Shown one piece after another: positions 1 to 10,563 of a stretch of 64,000 bases of DNA (positions within the stretch are counted from its first letter, which is position 1; every line of letters begins with the position of its first letter). Both the position numbers and the translations under genes were made by a program. This stretch comes from Conchocele bisecta (Eukaryota; Mollusca; Bivalvia; Lucinida; Thyasiridae). The notes under the pieces are model-generated. The model worked only from the letters and a program-made list of their open reading frames with translations. It was not told where the DNA came from and searched no databases. The stretch lies in contig CM055266.1 in NCBI GenBank assembly GCA_029237695.1, forward strand, positions 12,355,805-12,419,804, given 5' to 3'.

Positions 1-75
1 AAGTATATGTTGTTACCACGCATATGAACCGTCTCGTCGAGACGGTTCAAATGAGTGGTAACAACATATACTTTT
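1..75. repeat. Foldback repeat, GAACCGTCTCG family
   Basis: A near-perfect inverted repeat with arms of about 36 bp meeting at TCGA; each arm holds TATGTTGTTACCAC and GAACCGTCTCG. A second full copy lies at 37539-37615, and partial copies are embedded at 13548-13592 and 27868-27900. It is a short non-autonomous foldback element or MITE. No coding capacity. Confidence 0.8.
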
Positions 76-307
76 ATGGAGGAATAAACAAAATAATCAG
101 ATGTTTTCAATAAAAAGTATGGTATTCCATTGACTTCAATGAGCTAAACTAGACAAACATGATTGTCATGTGTTTCACTATGCTGTACATGTATATTTGC
201 TGAGACTCTTTGCGCATTCGATCAGTTTACATTTCAATCCAAGGGGACAATTCCAGTTATCGGGCCCCTTCCCCATTATAAGTCAATGGGAGTTTGTCAT
301 ATGTTAA

Positions 308-546
308 CCCTTACACCGCTATCTTAATTCTTTTGTCGTCTGCTGTTTATTTTCTAATTTTGTTTTTATCATCAAAAACATGCTTCGACAGCACAAACAA
401 ATAATTTACAACATGCTTTGACAGCACTTCAGAATCATTTCCATTGGAAATGATTCTGAAGTGCTGTCAAACCATGTTTTCATGGAGAAATAAGGCAAGA
501 TAAAAGTAACAGCAGACGACAATTGTTGTGTGTAGCGGTCTAAGGG
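308..546. mobile_element. piggyBac-like MITE (TTAA flanks)
   Basis: Flanked on both sides by TTAA (304-307 and 547-550), with ends CCCTTACACCGCTA and TAGCGGTCTAAGGG, so the element reads TTAA-CCCTT...AAGGG-TTAA. The centre is a long palindrome (GAATCATTTCC/GGAAATGATTC, with GACAGCACTTC arms). TTAA target sites are the hallmark of piggyBac-type transposition. Copies: 42039-42248, 21250-21736 (interrupted) and a decayed one at 33020-33225. Confidence 0.75.
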
Positions 547-651
547 TTAATGGTGGGAATTGGCTCAAATTACCTTCAATACAGACATGAGACAGTCATG
601 CCAATGGCCGTTTTTCTGCATCCTGACATGGTTCAAATATACTGCACACAT

Positions 652-1055
652 TCAAGGGGCATGATCACTTGGTTACAACAACAACAATGTCGCCCACTCC
701 AAAGTAAGTATTATTTTATATTTTTCTTAATATGCAACAGATTTTGATGAAATATGGAACAGCAAACGCGTCTTCATGAGCTGCATTTGGTGGTCTAGAG
801 AGTTTGGCACAGACGTATGTCGTTTTTGCGAAGAATCGATTTCCGTGTCGGAGACACGGAAATCGATTCTTCGCAAAAACGACAGAATTAAGTTTGGGCG
901 AAAATACAGAGACCACCAAATGCAGCTTAACAAGACGCGTTTGATGCGCCATATTTCATCAAAATCCGTTACGTAATAAGGACACTATAAAAGAATACGT
1001 ACTTTGAATCGGTACTTGTTGTTGTTGTTAGTACCACGTGTTCATACACCTTGAC
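652..1055. repeat. Foldback repeat, ACAACAACAA-ended family
   Basis: An imperfect hairpin of about 400 bp. The arms contain the trinucleotide ACAACAACAA, GCATTTGGTGGTCT and, at the centre, an uninterrupted palindrome around 825-882 (ATCGATTTCCGTGTC and its complement). A second copy is at 37676-37915, and one arm only survives at 55284-55400. The short ORFs here are shadows of the hairpin and do not resemble a protein. Confidence 0.75.
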
Positions 1056-1713
1056 ATTGAAAGCCATACAATATGGTCCAATGCAATGATACATTGAGTA
1101 CATAAGACATTTCGTTTACTCAAGCCAGAAGTTGTACACCAAATCAAAAGCGCTCCTGATAAGCTAAGCAAACAGTTTCCTTAACATTAATCTATATTCT
1201 TCTTACATGTACATCCGTCTTATCACCTTGTGTCAATTGTAAAAGGATTTTCGAATCAATTTGTGAGAAATTATCAGCTTATATGTGCCGCGGGTCCATT
1301 TATGATACAATATAATTCTACTCGGGCACTGGTTTATCAGGTTGATAGTGATATAACGTGTGAGATAAAGGATCAAATAATCACGCTGGATATGCAAATA
1401 GAAATCTCATACACCCCATTGTAATGACAGTGGGGATTATACAAATCCAGAGTACAGTATGATCAAATTGGAGCTTTTTCTTTCTGTATTTTCCTTATTT
1501 CTTTTCGAAAGCACAGGTTTTTCAATAGCCTTCTGAATTCAAGGGTCAAAATTGCCGATCAAGATTGAATTTAAACATGTGTATTATAGATACAAATTTA
1601 GTTTGCTTTATATTGCAAATTTGACCCCTGTGTTACAAACTGCCCCCAAAGGTCTCTATAGAAAAGCCTTAAGTCTAAGCTGGGATATGGACTGCCGGCT
1701 CACAAAACGGACC
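1056..1713. other. AT-rich intergenic stretch, nothing recognised
   Basis: I see no gene, clear repeat pair or RNA signature here. ORFs of 64-85 codons are present but show no recognisable motif or exon context. Confidence 0.5.
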
Positions 1714-1717
1714 TTAA

Positions 1718-1954
1718 CTCTTTGCATGCTAGCGGCGAAAATATCCGCCAAACAAATTAGGAGTATATTTTTTATTTCTCTCTGTAAATATGTCTTGGAA
1801 TTTCATTAGAATTGAGTCCTCAGGACTCAATTCTAATGAAATTCCAAGACATATTCATGATATTTACAGGGAGAAATAAAAAGAAAACATGATGATTTCC
1901 TGTCCGCTATTTTTGAACTATTTATAGCCCAAAAATTTCCCAGCATGCAAAGAA
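1718..1954. mobile_element. piggyBac-like MITE, GCATGCAAAGAG family
   Basis: Flanked by TTAA at 1714-1717 and 1955-1958. Ends are CTCTTTGCATGC and GCATGCAAAGAA; the centre is a palindrome with arms GGAATTTCATTAGAATTGAG. Two further copies with intact TTAA flanks lie at 20666-20899 and 46322-46547, so the family is well delimited by internal comparison. Confidence 0.8.
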
Positions 1955-1974
1955 TTAATTGCTACTATTGTCCC

Positions 1975-2070
1975 ACAGTGAACAGTGTAGCCCCAGATCA
2001 GCATTCGCATCCGCGCATTCGGATCAGGGCCTATACACTATGCACTGTTCACTTATTGAACTTGACCTTA
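1975..2070. repeat. Fragment of the GATCAG dispersed repeat
   Basis: Contains CCCAGATCAGCATTCGCATCC followed by GCACTGTTCAC, the interior of the family that occurs more completely at 9745-9970, 34570-34800, 36451-36670, 44926-45141 and 51590-52050. Ends are not preserved. Confidence 0.5.
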
Positions 2071-2219
2071 TTGTGACTCATCATCACATCAATTAGATTC
2101 CAATCGTAGCCAGTTATTTCCCTTTGCAAATCTATTTATAGAGATTCGGTCCTCTGCTGTATTTCAGCATTTATTTCTTACTGAATAGCACAAAAAAATG
2201 AGTTCTGTGAACAGAGTAC

Positions 2220-2729
2220 ACCCAGATCAGAGTACATAACTAATAATTACATTTCATTTCACTGCATTAGATAAAAAAGTTATGACCAAGTAGCAGAGCT
2301 CCAGTAATTTGTGCGTAATTTGACCAACTTGGGGTGAAATTTTGTTATTTCTTCATCAAAAATGGCAAGTTGGGAGTCCTTTCTAAAGCACTCCCAACTT
2401 GCCATTTTTGATGGAGAAATAAGAAATTTACCTCCAAATTACGCACCTTAACTGGAGCTCTGAGTAGTCTTTCCAAAATGTACGTTTGAAGCGTTCTTTG
2501 TTTACTTTCTACTTCATGGAATTTCACTAATACACACTTTATTAAGTAAGTTTATGGTAATATTTTTGTGTCATATTGTGCAATTCTCTCTCAATAACAA
2601 TATAGTGAAGTATGAAAGTCAACACCCTGCAGGCTTTTTCTATATTTTAGTGTGACATGTAAATGCTACTACGCACATTTTTACTGTGGAGTGTGGTGTA
2701 GCGATATACATGTAGTGCAACCCGTAGCC
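2220..2729. repeat. Dispersed repeat hosting a nested insertion
   Basis: Homologous, in opposite orientation, to 56985-57290 and more loosely to 55560-55800; shared landmarks are TACACACTTTATTAAGTA, CAATAACAATATAG and CACCCTGCAGG. This copy is split by the foldback at 2294-2462, and its right part runs into a second insertion at 2730. Confidence 0.7.
2294..2462. mobile_element. Nested foldback MITE, 5-bp target duplication AGTAG
   Basis: Ends CAGAGCTCCAG and CTGGAGCTCTG are perfect inverses, the interior is a long hairpin (CAACTTGCCATTTTTGATG arms), and AGTAG is duplicated at 2289-2293 and 2463-2467. The homologous uninterrupted sequence around 57225-57250 on the other strand carries a single AGTAG, giving an empty site. 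The terminal CTCCAG motif recurs at 18783, 19579 and 49585. Confidence 0.85.
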
Positions 2730-2921
2730 CAGGGATTCCGCTGGCGATCGCCACTTTCGCAATTGGCGATAAAAATAAACAATTGGCGATAAAAAATTAC
2801 AATTTTCGAGAAAAAAATAATATAAAATATTAATCCTTTGTTTTTTTTCTAGAAAATTGTAATTTGTTATCGCCAATTGTTTATTTTTATCCTATTGGTT
2901 ATTCCTTTTTTTTTTTTTTTT

Positions 2922-2976
<55 letters not shown>
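2730..2976. mobile_element. CAGGGATTCCGCTGG MITE, truncated, followed by poly-T
   Basis: Begins with CAGGGATTCCGCTGG and CAATTGGCGATAAA, as in the complete copies at 3421-3590 and 54161-54327, but the right inverted end is missing. The sequence passes instead into about 69 T residues broken by one C (2908-2976). The lysine-rich ORF on the minus strand is a by-product of this tract. Confidence 0.7.
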
Positions 2977-3420
2977 CAAGCTCGACGGGTCCGCCCCCAC
3001 CCCCTGAATCCGTCCTTGGGTAGCCTATAAAGTGGAAAACATGCAGTGCAGCTAACTGCACATCTGTGAAGTCTGATCTGAGTCTACACTGATTGCAATA
3101 ACATTAATAAGTGGGAAAATATAAATTAGGCAAATAATGTACCGGTAGTCCCAGATCAGATTGCGTAGATATGTAAGATGATTTGGATCACCACTAGTAG
3201 AAATCACTATATTCACTCATTTTCACAACATATCATGCTATTTTTTGCTCTTTTTACAATAAGGCCCTAAACTACAGAATTTGGAGCGGATTTCTATAAA
3301 TAATTTAACGGGAGATAACTAGCTACGACCCCTCATTGTTACAAATGCTGTAAGAACCCTTTTCTCAGCCGGAGCATATACCATAATAACCATAAATATT
3401 CAGACACAATTTATTATAGC

Positions 3421-3590
3421 CAGGGATTCCGCTGGCAATCGCCACTTTCGCAATTGGCGATAAAAATAAACAATTGGCGATAAAAATTACAATTTTTTAT
3501 ATTTTTTTTTGAAAATTGTAATTTTTTATCGCCAATTGTTTTATTTTTTTTGAAGTGCCAATTTTTTTATTTTCCCCAGCGGAATACCTG
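3421..3590. mobile_element. CAGGGATTCCGCTGG MITE with 6-bp duplication TATAGC
   Basis: Complete element: the left end CAGGGATTCCGCTGG pairs with the right end CCAGCGGAATACCTG, and TATAGC flanks it exactly at 3415-3420 and 3591-3596. The interior is a foldback of CAATTGGCGATAAA units. Its sister copy at 54161-54327 also has a 6-bp duplication. Confidence 0.85.
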
Positions 3591-3612
3591 TATAGCAAAC
3601 ACATAGAGGAGG

Positions 3613-3716
3613 ATATTCATATTTTTGCAACGAATATGATATATGTTGGAAATATGGACATTTCACACCACGAGATGAACATATATGTCATATTCGTTGC
3701 AAAAATATGAATATTC
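3613..3716. repeat. Palindrome with ATATTCATATTTTTGCAACG arms
   Basis: Arms of about 40 bp (GATATTCATATTTTTGCAAC and its complement) are separated by a short loop near 3655-3675. It lies inside the host repeat 3381-4096. No second copy was noticed in the window. Confidence 0.7.
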
Positions 3717-4143
3717 TATTTATTATATACCGCTCCAAGGAAATTATCCGTTTTTTAAGACTGTATACGGTAATGAATGTGTATTTGCAGCCTATTTGCG
3801 CTGTTTTCCCGAACATAGATTTTATGAATATAGATAGCGGATGTAGTCGTATTTTCACCGGAGTTGTTTATTTCATCGATGAGAACATATGACTTTTATT
3901 TACATCGTATAACTATGTATTTCATGGGTAGGTATATAATAAATACAAATATCTGGTTTCCCAACAGAAAGCGTGTCCCAATACTTAAGGTTAGTATGAT
4001 TGTACTCATTTAACATAATAATATATTTGGATACCATTTGTTTTATAGGGGCTTTCCAAAACCAATTATGTCCAAATATTTAGGGTTATTACGGATCTGC
4101 TTTTATTTATCAATGGATTGGAGAAAATGAAATTCATACACAC

Positions 4144-7100
4144 CTGATACTTTAACCTGGATAGTTGCATTCCTGGGAATGTCGGAGTTCAACCTTGAGT
4201 CAAGGGTTATCTCCCCTGTTTTGTTGTTCAGATGGAGGAAGCCCGCTTGGTTGCCGAGGACAAATTTGTAGCGCAGTTTGTCACGATCGGAAATGTCGGG
4301 ATCAAACGCTGGGACTCGACCGACTGGTGTCGATGGGAAATGGTCAATAAAATTGTTGAAAATGATTGTGAAATCCTTTAGGATCGGCTGATTATCATTC
4401 ACGTCCTGTACTTGAATGATCACTATTGCTGAGGAAAATAAATTCCCCGATTCCGCTTTTAGGTTAATTTCGTAGACTTTCTTTTCAGATTCATAGTCAA
4501 GGTCAATATTGTTCACAATGATAGCTGGATCACCAGGACGATTTACTAATATGAATTTATCCGCATCCAAGCCGCCCTCAAAAGAGTATTCAACCATAGC
4601 GTTCACACCCTCGTCTGGGTCGACAGCCTCGATCACTGCAACAGTAGAACCAATCTTCTTGTTTTCAGAAACCATAGCTATTATTTCATCACTGGCAAAC
4701 ACTGGCGCATTATCATTAATATCCTCGATTTTAATATACACTTCGATGCTACTCGATAGTGGTAGAACGCCACTGTCAATAGCTAGGACGGTCAACGTGT
4801 AGTTGTTTCGAATTTCACGATCAAGATGTGAATTTTGAGCGACACGAATTTCGCCAGAAGCACTGTCAATTTCAAAATCTTCTTCCCCATCACTGCCACC
4901 TTCAAACTGATATCTAATCTGTGAGTTGATTCCCAAGTCGTCGTCATTTGCATGTACGGTTAGTACACGAGTACCATCAAACGCACTCTCGCTGACGCTG
5001 CCAGGCTTGTGTGATTCAACGGAGAAGAGCGGAAGGTTGTCGTTTATGTCGTTAATGATAATGATCACCCCAGCTGTGTCACAGAAGGCTTCTGTACCAT
5101 GATCACAGGCTCGGATATCGAACGAATAAGCTGTCTGAAGCTCACGGTCAAGATTCTCTCGTGTTGTGATCTCACCAGAATTTGGATCAATATTGAATTC
5201 TTGTACATCATCAACAATTTCATATGTAATTCTTCCATTTTCACCGACATCTTTGTCCACAGCTTGAACCTTTCCTACTGAGACACCTATCACAGAGTTT
5301 TCATCAACATTCATTTGGTAAGGAGTGTTATCGAAAGTTGGTACATGCTTATTTATGTCAGTAACATTTATATGAACCTCAGCGCTGTCATACTTTTCAC
5401 CAGAATCAGTAGCTTTCACAGTCAAAATGTAACGATTTTGAGTTTTAAAGTCGAGTTTCTTGTTCAGAGTAATAATTCCGGTGTCCCTACTGATTTTAAA
5501 CATTTGATCATTGTTGCCACTGATGATCACGTAAACGAGCAGAGCATTCTCTCCAATGTCTGCATCATTAGCCGTGACTTGAACAATCTGCTTGTACTGT
5601 GGAGCGCCTTCAGAGATAGACACATAGAATGTTTTCTGTGAAAATACTGGTGTGTTGTCATTTATATCTCGGACCGTTACCTCCACTGACGTTGTTGATG
5701 ACAGTGGTGGTTCCCCACTGTCTTTGGCCTGAACTATGAAGGAGTATGAGCTCTGTATCTCACGATCGAGGGTGGATTTTACAGAAATCTGTCCATTATT
5801 CTCATTGATAGAAAATGGTAGTGTGGATGGGGGATTCACTAATGAATAGACCAATATTTGGTTGTCGCCGGAATCAGAATCTAAAGCATTTACTGTGAGG
5901 ACAGGTGATCCGGCAGGCTCGTTTTCCAGAACTGTGCCACGATACATTTCCGAGCTCTGGAAATACGGAGCGTTATCATTGATGTCCTGCACACGCACCC
6001 AGAGTGTGGTGCTGTTCGTCTTTGCTGAAATACCATTATCAGAGGCCTTGATTTTTAATCTGAAATCTGTGTTTGATTCATAGTTTAGAGAGTGTTGGAC
6101 GGACACTTCCCCAGTTGTGGCATCAATGTAAAACTTGTTGTCTACGTTTCCCCCAGTGATGCTGTAGGTGATGTCATGATTCCGTCCTTCATCAGCATCT
6201 GTTGCAGTAATCCTGGCTATAACTGGCTTCGTACTGACATCAAGGTTTTCAGACACAGTTACAGTCAGCGAATCTGTAGAAAACTGCGGAAAGTTATCAT
6301 TCTCATCCAAAACTTTGATGCTGACAGTGGCTGTGGAAGATTTCTGTTTACCCAATGGTGCCTGATCTTTTGCTTGGACTACAAGTTGGTAACTTGATGC
6401 CAATTCACGGTCTAGAACTTTTAGTGTAGAAATGCTTCCTTGTACAGAATCTATTTTGAAAGTTGAGTGATCTGGTGGCTGTATGATGCTGTATCTGATA
6501 TTGGAGTTCTGGCCCTCTGCATCTCCGTCCGTTGCTCGCACTGTGAGGATTGTCGATGTCACTGGTAGGTTCTCAGTTTTTTCTACTAGGTACACATTTT
6601 GGGCAAAAGTGGGAACGTGGTCGTTAACATCTTCCACAGTGATGGTCAAAGTGGCGGAATCTGATTTTGCGTATGGGCTGCCGTCTGTAGCAGTGACCTT
6701 GAAGTCGTGCACTGGGACAACTTCGCGGTCCAGTGGCTGGGTCGTCTTGACCAGTCCAGAGATCGGGTCAATATTGAACATGCTGTCACTCCGGACATCT
6801 CGGATGGACACGAGCGTGTAAGTGACCAGTCCGGCTGCACCTTCATCACTGTCTGTGGCTGTGACCCGAATCACAGACGTATCTGCTGGTCGGTTCTCCG
6901 CGATGGATGCTCTATATCGGGTCTTGTTAAACACCGGTGCAGTGTAGATCGCTCTCCTTACGCGATGTGTATTTGTATGTGTATTTGCAATGGAAAAATC
7001 AAATGCAATGGACGAAATATCATTGATGATAATTTTAAATGGATATTTATGAACATGATCACAGAGTGACAATTCACCAATGACGGTGATCGCGCTACCA

Positions 7101-7744
7101 CATTGGAGATGCTGAACAGATATTTCTTGTGATTCTTTGTCATACAAAAAGCCTTCATCTTTCAATGAAATATCACAGATGGAATGTGTCAATGTGACCG
7201 GTATATTTTGCGACATTTTGAGCACCACAAGTCCAGTCTCTAAGCATCGCGAATTGCCCCAGTTTGAAAACTGATCGCTATACAATGTGAGGTAGATAAA
7301 TTCTGATGATTGTCGCGATTTTGGTACTTTTCTATGTGATGGCACTGAAGATGATATATCATGTACGTTATGTAGATACACAGTCAATGGCACTGACGTA
7401 TAGTTTGAAAATGAACTAATTTGCTGATGATTATGAGATTTTGAAATTACTATGAAATGGAATGGATTTTGCAACATATTAGATCTACACATATCGTTTG
7501 TATGTAGATGCACATGTCCATTGCTCGAGTCTAATGAGATCATTTCCTCTGGATAGAATTGTGACAGCACGCGACTCCGACGGATATAGTACGACCAGCC
7601 GGCTCCATTGCTGGCATTGTACAGTAGAAGCCGGTCTGTGGTACCCCAGTCCACAGACACATGCAGGTCCACACACCAGACCAACGGGAGATTGACCACA
7701 CAAATCACAGCCACAACTACTCCACACAAACTTATCCAATCCAT
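4144..7744 (-). CDS. CELSR: CELSR/Flamingo-type cadherin, first coding exon (ectodomain)
   Basis: A 3601-nt exon encoding 1200 residues plus the first base of the next codon; the donor GTGTGT follows at 4143. Residues 1-24 look like a signal peptide. Residues 25-260 are an atypical N-terminal region ending in a furin-like RVRR (261-264). Nine cadherin repeats follow, with linkers at 372 (DVNDHVPTF), 480, 587, 693, 796 (degenerate DINKHVPTF), 899, 1008 and 1114 (DVNDNQPIL). The ninth begins KDFTIIFNNFIDHFP and contains GRVPAFDPD, a pattern I know from the ninth cadherin repeat of CELSR/Flamingo proteins; repeat 1 (SDSMFNIDPISG) also fits. These are seven-pass adhesion receptors acting at the cell surface in planar polarity and neurite growth. 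The EGF, laminin-G, GAIN and seven-helix exons are not in the window, so the first intron exceeds 4.1 kb. ATG at 7744 is chosen because a hydrophobic leader follows. A protocadherin or Fat-type protein is the main alternative. Confidence 0.85.
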
Positions 7745-8330
7745 TTTTCAACACTTACGTCTTATACATATAGTATATATCCTATCTATTTACACTACAA
7801 ATATAACGGCAAACACGATCCCACCGAAAGCACAGACAGGTGACTCAAATTTCAAAGACGCCGCTCTGCATTACACAGCGATAACTCACAGACACAGGTA
7901 AACAACGATTTCCAAACACTGATGTCACAATCATTTAACGGCGCGTTCTCGTCGATTTCTTTCAAATACAACTTTGTCACTTGTTGGTTATATTCAATAT
8001 ATGTATTTTGTACAATATTCATTTAAACAACGTTAAATTTAACTAAATTAGTATTTTAATCCTTGTTTGGTCACGAGTCGTCAAATATACACCGTCTCAC
8101 TCCAGCAAAATGGCTCCGCTTTTAGTCAATAAATTGGCTATTCTTTTCTCCACCCGCGTGTACTGTTTATTGGCTGACGCGAGACCTGTTTCTTTGAAGT
8201 TGTGCCGCTCGTCATTGATTCGTCCGATTACGATACGCATGAATAGCGCGGATCCGTGTTCTGTCGCATCGATTTATGCTATTGGTCCATAATAAAACAA
8301 GACGATGGATATGGTATATGAAGCGCACAG
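7745..8330 (-). promoter_or_regulatory. 5' flank of the CELSR-type gene
   Basis: Sequence immediately upstream of the start codon. The part around 8100-8290 has more CpG dinucleotides than its surroundings (for example CCGCGC, GACGCGAGACC, GATTCGTCCGATTACG), which would suit a promoter or 5' UTR. No TATA box or transcript evidence supports an exact start site, so this is inference from position and composition. Confidence 0.3.
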
Positions 8331-8337
8331 TCCGTCG

Positions 8338-8405
8338 CTTGATGTTGACCGGGTATGGAAGGTGTTCGAGCCAATTCCCACCCTTAAATATGAGCCGAAT
8401 CGAAT
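8338..8405 (+). repeat. SINE 3'-tail fragment
   Basis: Carries GGTATGGAAGGTGTTCGAGC and CCACCCTTAAATATGAGCCG, the same tail found at 11328-11370 and 60087-60155 and, more diverged, at the end of the complete SINE 15339-15679. It ends in short GAATC repeats. The head of the SINE is absent. Confidence 0.6.
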
Positions 8406-8505
8406 CGCTCGATGTTGACAATTACACCACGGCAAACCAATGCGCCTGAACTAGTGTGTACACACATCCACCCAAACTGATCAGAGTCTACAGTTCGCCA
8501 TCTGT

Positions 8506-8808
8506 AGCATATTTCACCAAAATTGCAAAGTATACTTTTCTTGCTAAGTACACTTTGAGGGAGACATTTTCAATTTAAGGATAAATTTATTAATTTTTAT
8601 TATACTGAATGTATTACATTATCACAGCCATTTTGGCTGTGATAATGTAATACATTCAGTATAAAATTCTGCATACTTGTACTCATCAAATATATGCAGT
8701 CGTTAGTTCTATATGAAATAATTCATTTCGGGAAAAGTAAATGATTACTCCTCCAAAGTATACTTTGCTAGATATTTATACTTTGCAATGTTGGTGAAAT
8801 ATGCTACT
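8506..8808. repeat. Foldback repeat, TAGCCTATTTCACC family
   Basis: Inverted ends GTAGCATATTTCACC and GGTGAAATATGCTAC with GCAAAGTATAC just inside; the centre is a palindrome (CTGAATGTATTACATTATCACAGCC-type arms, meeting near 8630). Other copies: 28968-29255, 39590-39830, 40113-41100 (interrupted) and 43992-44325. Confidence 0.8.
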
Positions 8809-9136
8809 GGTCCGTGAAAACACAATTAGCCCTATTCCAAATGTAAGTTGTTGCCATGAACTACACTGATAAAAAATGGAATAAAACGGTTGTTGTATTG
8901 TTTTTACATCTACTGTAGACTTGTGTTTGAAAGTAAAATCACTCACATTACAGAGGAACATACATAAACCGGTTCATACGGCAGCATTACAAAGGGAGGT
9001 AAATGTAATTATGAGCAGCGATTTAAAAAGGAACGACAGCTTAACCAGGTGTAACATTAGCAATACAACATAACGTGGATATTGTTTTTAACGGACAATC
9101 GCTTTCCAGCGTTAATTCAATTTCCTGCCATATCGG

Positions 9137-9175
9137 GGTGGAGGGGGGGGGGGGGGGGGCTGAGGGGGGGGGGGT

Positions 9176-9217
<42 letters not shown>
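9137..9217 (+). repeat. Poly-G tract
   Basis: About 80 bases that are almost entirely G, broken by a few T, C and A. It may form G-quadruplexes and is a place where read length and assembly are uncertain. Similar tracts occur at 10470-10557 (as C), 17648-17707 and 55071-55105. Confidence 0.9.
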
Positions 9218-9218
<1 letters not shown>

Positions 9219-9744
9219 GCTGCGTGAATGCGGGTGTGATTCCCGACGTGTCTAGGAATTTATGTAATCAATTACATTATGCCCATGGAATGCATACCTT
9301 CTAATGGAAATTTAACGCCAATATTGTATGTTCTTAACGATGTTTGTATAATCAATTTGGTGACTGCTTTATTTACGTGCTAGAAGAGCCATGCAAAGGT
9401 CCTGTGTTGGAAAACAAACAGATTTACTGTGCAAACAATTTAAACATAGCATATGTGCCTCAGACTGAGATAATATGGTTGTTGGCATTTGCGACCAGCC
9501 GAGCTTAGGATCCGCTAGCGACCACGAGTGGATAAAGCCTGGCAGGGATGGTAAATTGGCTAAAACAATCTAAGTATGTTTAGAAACTAGAAAGGTTTGT
9601 ATTTCTCTCACTTTCTACTGATTTCTTAGAATAATTACGAAATGTCTAGCCATTTTATCATTCCAGTCATACCTTATCACCTGTGGTTAGACGGACCACA
9701 ACGACCATGAGCGCCATTTTGTCAAGATGTTTTCTCAATACATA

Positions 9745-9970
9745 TTTGGAGAAATGGGACTTATGGGTTTTGAAACCAGTGTAGATCCAGATCAGCATGT
9801 GCATCCGCACAGTCTGATCACGCTCTGCACTGTTCACCATTCGATGAATGAAACACACATCATGCTTCTAACAAGCACTATAGATTGTTGTCAGGCTATA
9901 TGAGTCCTATTTTATTAGGAGCTACACTGGTCACAAATCCCATAAGTCCCATTTCTCCAGTCACTGTCAA
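9745..9970. repeat. Dispersed MITE-like repeat, GGAGAAATGGGACTTATGG ends
   Basis: Left end GGAGAAATGGGACTTATGG and right end CCCATAAGTCCCATTTCTCC are inverted. The interior holds CAGATCAGCATGTGCATCCG and CATCATGCTTCTAACAAGC. In other copies the ends extend into GTGGCTGTGACT. This is the most frequent small repeat in the window (roughly ten full or partial copies, for example 20156-20340, 34570-34800, 36451-36670, 44926-45141, 51590-52050 and 52740-52900). Confidence 0.75.
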
Positions 9971-10467
9971 ATTTGTTTGCATTATTGCTTCCCGTAATTT
10001 AATTATCACCTCGAATGGCAGACCAGTGTGCGACACCTATCGGGAAAAAAAAGGAATGAAAACAAATGTTATTACCTCTGTGACAAATGCGTGCCTGAAA
10101 CCAGGCGGAGGAGACAGGCAAGCTATACCATGTATGAGACACGCCATGTGATTTTGTCCCTTCGGACATCTGCGTAATTTCATTGAATACGTTTACAAAA
10201 GTTACAATATTTTACATAAATAAAGACAGAAGTTGACAAAAGGTTCAGAGTCCTTTTGACCAACTGGTTGTATCGTTGTCGGGATACGGACATAATCCCC
10301 CCCCCCCATGCTTTTTGACACAGGAGGACAAAATCACCCCCGTCTAAAATACAGGTAGGACATAATCCCCCCCATATAAAAACCCAAGTAGGACATAATC
10401 CTTCCCCATTCAGATTCAAGGTAGAACAAAATCCACCCCCCCCCCCCCCATATAAAAACCCAGGTCC

Positions 10468-10530
<63 letters not shown>

Positions 10531-10563
10531 CCCCCCCTCCCCCACTCACCCCCACGCTTTGTC

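Larger units (their letters stand above)
3381..4096. repeat. Host repeat (AATAACCCTAAATATT family) with two insertions
   Basis: The left end CATAATAACCATAAATATTC and right end AATATTTAGGGTTATTACGG belong to a family seen more cleanly at 19968-20155, 29472-29690 and 29995-30194. In this copy the body is opened twice, by the MITE at 3421-3590 and by sequence containing the palindrome at 3613-3716. Confidence 0.65.

Noticed and set aside
2867..3061. Lysine-rich minus-strand ORF
   Set aside because: It is the translation of a T homopolymer; no other protein feature.
1..4143. Next CELSR exon
   Set aside because: Looked for the remainder of cadherin repeat 9 and EGF-type cysteine motifs on the minus strand; nothing convincing, so the gene is treated as continuing outside the window.
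6483..7069. Plus-strand ORFs of 112 and 120 codons
   Set aside because: Antisense shadows of the cadherin exon, whose repeat motifs are unmistakable on the minus strand.
10180..10555. Glycine-rich minus-strand ORFs
   Set aside because: They arise from the C-tract in the MULE terminal repeats.
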